Source of the DNA: JADJPO01 sp963724535
GTDB lineage: Bacteria; Actinomycetota; Actinomycetes; Actinomycetales; Kineosporiaceae
DNA length: 64,000 nt
Direction: 5' to 3'
NCBI GenBank assembly: GCA_963724535.1
Contig: CAVRVD010000011.1
Location: 1 to 64,000 of the forward strand
Part shown: piece by piece, positions 61,089-64,000 of the stretch
How the letters are laid out: each line of letters begins with the position of its first letter
Numbering within the stretch: position 1 is the stretch's first letter
Notes under the pieces: generated by a model
What the model saw: the letters and a program-made list of their open reading frames with translations, nothing else
Told to the model about the DNA's origin: nothing
The model's database searches: none
Program-made: the position numbers and the translations under genes

Positions 61089-61120
61089 CAGATCTCGGCT
61101 CTCGAAAGGAGCTGCGTGAC

Positions 61121-62380
61121 ATGGACTTCCGGCACAGTGATCGCTCACTCGCCGTCCAGGAGACGCTTCAGGGCCTCCTCGACCAGCACGTCTACCCGGC
61201 CGAGCCGGTCTTCGAGCGCCAAGCACACCGGCTACGCGCCGCCGGGACGCCGTTCCGCACCCCGGCGGTGCTCACCGAGCTGAAGACCCAGGCGCGCCGA
61301 CAGGGGTTGTGGAACCTCTTCCTGCCGGATGCCGAGCACGGCGGCGGGCTGAGTGTGCTCGACTACGCCCCGGTCGCGGAACTGTCCGGACGGTCGCCGG
61401 CTCTGGCCCCAGAAGCAATGAACTGCGCCGCTCCGGACACCGGGAACATGGAGCTGCTGCACCTGTTCGGCACCGCAGAACAGCAGGCACGGTGGTTGGA
61501 CCCGTTGCTGGACGGGCGGATCCGGTCGTGCTTCGCCATGACTGAGCCGGACGTGGCCTCCTCCGACGCGACGAACATCTCGGCCACGGCCGACGTGGTC
61601 GGCGACCAGATCGTGCTCAACGGGCGGAAGTGGTGGTCGACCGGGGCGATGCGTCCGGAGTGCGAGATCTCGATCGTGATGGCGGTGACCGATCCGGACG
61701 GCGAGCGGCATACCCGGCACTCGATGGTCCTGGTGCCGATGGACTCCCCCGGTCTGACCGTGGAGCGCTCGACGAGCGTGTTCGGCTACGACGACGGCCC
61801 GCACGGCGGGCACGGGGTGATCCGCTACGAGGACGTCCGCCTGCCGGTGAGCTCGATCCTCGGCACCCGCGGGGGCGGGTTCGCGATGGCCCAGGCCCGG
61901 CTGGGACCGGGGCGGATCCACCATTGCATGCGCTGCATCGGGATGGCCGAACGGGCCCTGGATCTGATGTGCGCCAGGGCGTCCGGGCGGACGGCGTTCG
62001 GCCGGCCGCTGGCCCACCAGGGCGTGGTGCGCGAGTGGATCGCGCAGTCCCGGGTTCGGATCGAACAGGCCCGACTGCTCACCCTGAAGGCGGCCTGGAT
62101 GATCGACACGGTGGGCGCGAAGCAGGCCCGCACCGAGATCGCAGCGATCAAGGTGGCGGCCCCGCGGACGGCGTCCTGGGTCCTGGACAAGGCGATCCAG
62201 GTCCACGGCGGGGCCGGGGTCAGCGACGACACCCCGCTGGCGGCGATGTGGGCAGGGCTGCGGACGCTGCGGCTCGCCGACGGTCCAGACGAGGTGCACC
62301 TGCTCTCGATCGCCCGCGAAGAGCTGCGGAGGGCGAGCCCTCGCGAAGACTCGGCCGCGGGACGACGTTCGGTTCGTTGA
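61121..62380 (+). CDS. Acyl-CoA dehydrogenase, ACAD10/11-type subfamily
   Basis: A 419-residue flavoprotein. FAD/substrate motifs: C-F-A-M-T-E-P-D-V-A-S-S-D-A-T-N-I (137-152), G-R-K-W-W-S-T-G-A (168-176), and F-G-R-P-L-A-H-Q-G-V (293-302). Near the C-terminus, where classical enzymes have the catalytic Y-E-G-T, this one reads L-A-D-G-P-D-E-V-H (385-393). I recall that as a hallmark of ACAD10/ACAD11 enzymes, which eliminate phosphate from 4-phosphoacyl-CoA. Start ATG 61,121 has AAAGGAG upstream. With the kinase before it, the pair equals a split ACAD10/11. Confidence 0.9.
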   Translation: MDFRHSDRSLAVQETLQGLLDQHVYPAEPVFERQAHRLRAAGTPFRTPAVLTELKTQARRQGLWNLFLPDAEHGGGLSVLDYAPVAELSGRSPALAPEAMNCAAPDTGNMELLHLFGTAEQQARWLDPLLDGRIRSCFAMTEPDVASSDATNISATADVVGDQIVLNGRKWWSTGAMRPECEISIVMAVTDPDGERHTRHSMVLVPMDSPGLTVERSTSVFGYDDGPHGGHGVIRYEDVRLPVSSILGTRGGGFAMAQARLGPGRIHHCMRCIGMAERALDLMCARASGRTAFGRPLAHQGVVREWIAQSRVRIEQARLLTLKAAWMIDTVGAKQARTEIAAIKVAAPRTASWVLDKAIQVHGGAGVSDDTPLAAMWAGLRTLRLADGPDEVHLLSIAREELRRASPREDSAAGRRSVR

Positions 62381-62411
62381 GCAGGGCAGTCTCTGGACGG
62401 TGCGGGCTGGG

Positions 62412-63248
62412 TCAGGGCTTGCGAGCCACCCCTGCCCAGTAGTAAGCGGCCTCAGGGTTCTCCGGCGGAGTGTCCGGGCGCCAGGCCATGACCGGGACCA
62501 GGCCCGGCTCGACCAGCTCCCAGTCACCGAAGAAGCTCTGCACCTCGGCGCGACGGCGCGGCTGGAAGGTCATCCCGCTCTGGACGGCGAAGCTGGTCAC
62601 GGCAGCCATCGCCTCCTCGTCGAAGTCCGGCGTCGGGGTGCTGATCGCCAGGTAGCTGCCGGACGGCAGGGCGTCGCGGAACTGCGCCATGACCTCCTCG
62701 GGCCCGTCCTCGTCCGACAGCAACATGAGCATGGCAATGACCATCAGGGCGACCGGCTGGTCGAGGTCGATCACCTCGCGCAGCTCGGCGGTGTCCAGGA
62801 TGCTCCGCGGGTGTCGCAGGTCAGCGTCGAGGTAGGCGGTGCTCGGCTGACCGTCGAGCGAGTCCTTCTCGATCAGGGACAGCAGCGCCCGGGAGTGCAC
62901 CAGGACGATGGGGTCGTTGTCGACGTAGACCACCTTGGCCTCGGGCGCCACGGCCCGCGCCGTCTCGTGCAGGTTGGGGCTGGTCGGGATACCGCTGCCG
63001 ATGTCGAGGAACTGGCGCACCCCTTCGCCGGCCAGGTACCTGGTGGCGCGGGTGACGAAGTCACGGTTGGCCTTGGCCATGTCGCGCAGGGTCGGGATCT
63101 GTTGCAGAAACGCCTCCGCCAGCGCGCGGTCCACCTCGTAGTTGTCCCGCCCGCCGAGCCAGTAGTCGTAGACCCGGGCCGAGTGCGGAACACCCGTGTC
63201 GAGCTGTGGCGGTGGCCAGGGCTGTCCTGCGTCAGTCGAGACGTCCAA
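62412..63248 (-). CDS. SAM-dependent methyltransferase, DUF574 family
   Basis: Actinobacterial PF04672 methyltransferase-like protein, 278 residues. Opening signature P-H-S-A-R-V-Y-D-Y-W-L-G-G-R-D-N-Y-E-V-D-R and the SAM loop F-L-D-I-G-S-G-I-P-T-S-P-N-L-H-E, followed by V-V-Y-V-D-N-D-P-I-V-L-V-H. Genomes often hold many copies; substrates are unknown. Convergent with the acyl-CoA dehydrogenase gene (31 bases apart), so probably unrelated to it. Confidence 0.9.
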   Translation of the reverse strand: MDVSTDAGQPWPPPQLDTGVPHSARVYDYWLGGRDNYEVDRALAEAFLQQIPTLRDMAKANRDFVTRATRYLAGEGVRQFLDIGSGIPTSPNLHETARAVAPEAKVVYVDNDPIVLVHSRALLSLIEKDSLDGQPSTAYLDADLRHPRSILDTAELREVIDLDQPVALMVIAMLMLLSDEDGPEEVMAQFRDALPSGSYLAISTPTPDFDEEAMAAVTSFAVQSGMTFQPRRRAEVQSFFGDWELVEPGLVPVMAWRPDTPPENPEAAYYWAGVARKP

Positions 63249-63478
63249 CCTGTCCTCCCGAGGGTCGGGACCGGCCGCGACCAGTCCCTTGAGGACTCTC
63301 CGACAGAGTCACTCTATGTGAGCATGGAGTGTGACACACAACGAAGGCAAGGCCACCCTGGCCTCTCCTTAAGGCATGCATATGTGAGCCCATCGTGACA
63401 AAGGCGCCGACGATCGACCACGGCGGGTAAGCGGACCGACGACACAGACTGCGGCCTGGCACCGCGACCGACCCCTGG

Positions 63479-64000
63479 TCAGGGGGCCGGGCGGAACCCA
63501 AACCGGCGGCCGAGGGCCAGGCAGTCCACCAGGGGGGCGACGTCCGAGGTTCCCGTGCCGGTCATGCAGGACGCCGCGACACACGCCCCGGCGCGTAGGC
63601 ACTGCGGCACCGACCAACCCTCGTGCAGGCCGTGGATCACCCCGGCGGCGAACGCGTCGCCGGCGCCGGTGGCATTGACCAGGCGGTCCTGCGGCAGCCG
63701 AACCGAGCCCTGTCGGTGCGTGGCGCCGTCCGGGGTGACCGCGACGCACCCGGCCGGGAAGTGGACGGCGACCAGCCGCCGCACCCCGGCGTCCAGCAGT
63801 CTGCGTGCGGCGTCCTCGATGGCGGCCCAGTCGACCGGACCATCGACGCAGGTCGGGGCCAGCTCGACCCCGGCGACCCGGCACGCCTCGATCTCGTTGA
63901 CCACCAACGAGTCCAGGTGCGCCAGACAGGGCACAACCAGCTGCCGCAGCCGCTCGGGCTCGAGGGAGACCAGCTCGAGGTTGGTGTGCATCCCGGCGGC
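63479..64000 (-). CDS. PfkB-family sugar kinase, N-terminus cut by window edge
   Basis: The C-terminal ~174 residues of a ribokinase-like carbohydrate kinase. The second PfkB signature L-V-N-A-T-G-A-G-D-A-F-A-A-G-V (with the catalytic aspartate in G-A-G-D) is complete, preceded by N-E-I-E-A-C-R-V-A-G. The reading frame continues past 64,000 without a stop. Substrate is not predictable from this part. The 230-base gap to the methyltransferase start (63,249-63,478) shows no gene. Confidence 0.88.
   Translation of the reverse strand, partial: AAGMHTNLELVSLEPERLRQLVVPCLAHLDSLVVNEIEACRVAGVELAPTCVDGPVDWAAIEDAARRLLDAGVRRLVAVHFPAGCVAVTPDGATHRQGSVRLPQDRLVNATGAGDAFAAGVIHGLHEGWSVPQCLRAGACVAASCMTGTGTSDVAPLVDCLALGRRFGFRPAP

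Overview
The window looks like two unrelated genomes joined at about position 15,195. Left of the join (1-~15,195) the genes are alphaproteobacterial and most resemble the Rhodobacter/Paracoccus group (Rhodobacteraceae). Examples are pyrH-frr, the peptide ABC operon and the zwf-pgl-pgi-glk block. Right of the join (~15,195-64,000) the DNA is visibly richer in G+C and clearly actinobacterial, with mycothiol synthase, GlnR, an RsiG/AmfC homologue, an HbhA-like protein and an F420/PPOX-type oxidoreductase. At the join zwf has lost its N-terminus and a dacB-type carboxypeptidase has lost its C-terminus, with no mobile element between them. A chimeric assembly is the simplest reading.

Left part. 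Gene order is: possible uppS start, frr and pyrH (minus); miaA (plus); an AraC-type regulator; a peptide ABC transporter (binding protein, two permeases, one fused double ATPase); a small membrane peptide; glk; then pgi, pgl and zwf (minus). Nearly every gene here is split by several single-base frameshifts, although conserved residues continue in other frames. The fused ATPase, the small ORF and glk (7,948-11,568) are intact. This points to uneven sequence quality rather than pseudogene decay.

Right part, 15.2-25.7 kb: dacB (cut), ppa, a phosphohistidine phosphatase, a macro-domain protein, dtd, an asparaginase, an RsiG homologue with both c-di-GMP signature motifs, a DUF2516/HbhA/XRE trio syntenic with mycobacterial Rv0474-Rv0476, a BKACE enzyme, and a coupled YgfZ-Fur (possibly Nur) pair. 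From 25.7 to 40.2 kb lies a nitrogen/phosphate hub: nitrobindin, membrane protein, glnR, mshD, ppk, MutT1-type Nudix/phosphatase, pstSCAB behind a candidate PHO box, then a minus-strand operon of metallophosphoesterase, DUF47 and a PiT transporter. The PiT gene carries the only clear frameshift of the right part.

From 40.6 to 54.4 kb come several little-known proteins: a YegP domain with a histone-H1-like tail, a membrane protein with an HEAMH zinc motif, and a short UvrC/Cho-like GIY-YIG protein. The same stretch holds a secreted S15/CocE-like hydrolase fused to an ABC ATPase beside its permease, a secreted TAP-like peptidase, a Sua5-type tRNA enzyme and a Thr-Pro-rich anchored protein. From 54.7 to 64 kb there is a heterodimeric ABC exporter with one degenerate ATP site, then CoA metabolism. 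A CitE-like lyase and MaoC protein (resembling Rv2498c-Rv2499c) diverge from an APH-type kinase followed by an acyl-CoA dehydrogenase carrying the ACAD10/11-type A-D-G-P-D-E-V-H motif. That last pair is the best candidate for a little-described system: a split ACAD10/11 (LvaA/LvaC-like) module for 4-hydroxyacyl-CoA breakdown. A DUF574 methyltransferase and a truncated PfkB kinase close the window. I recognised no rRNA, tRNA, CRISPR array or insertion sequence.
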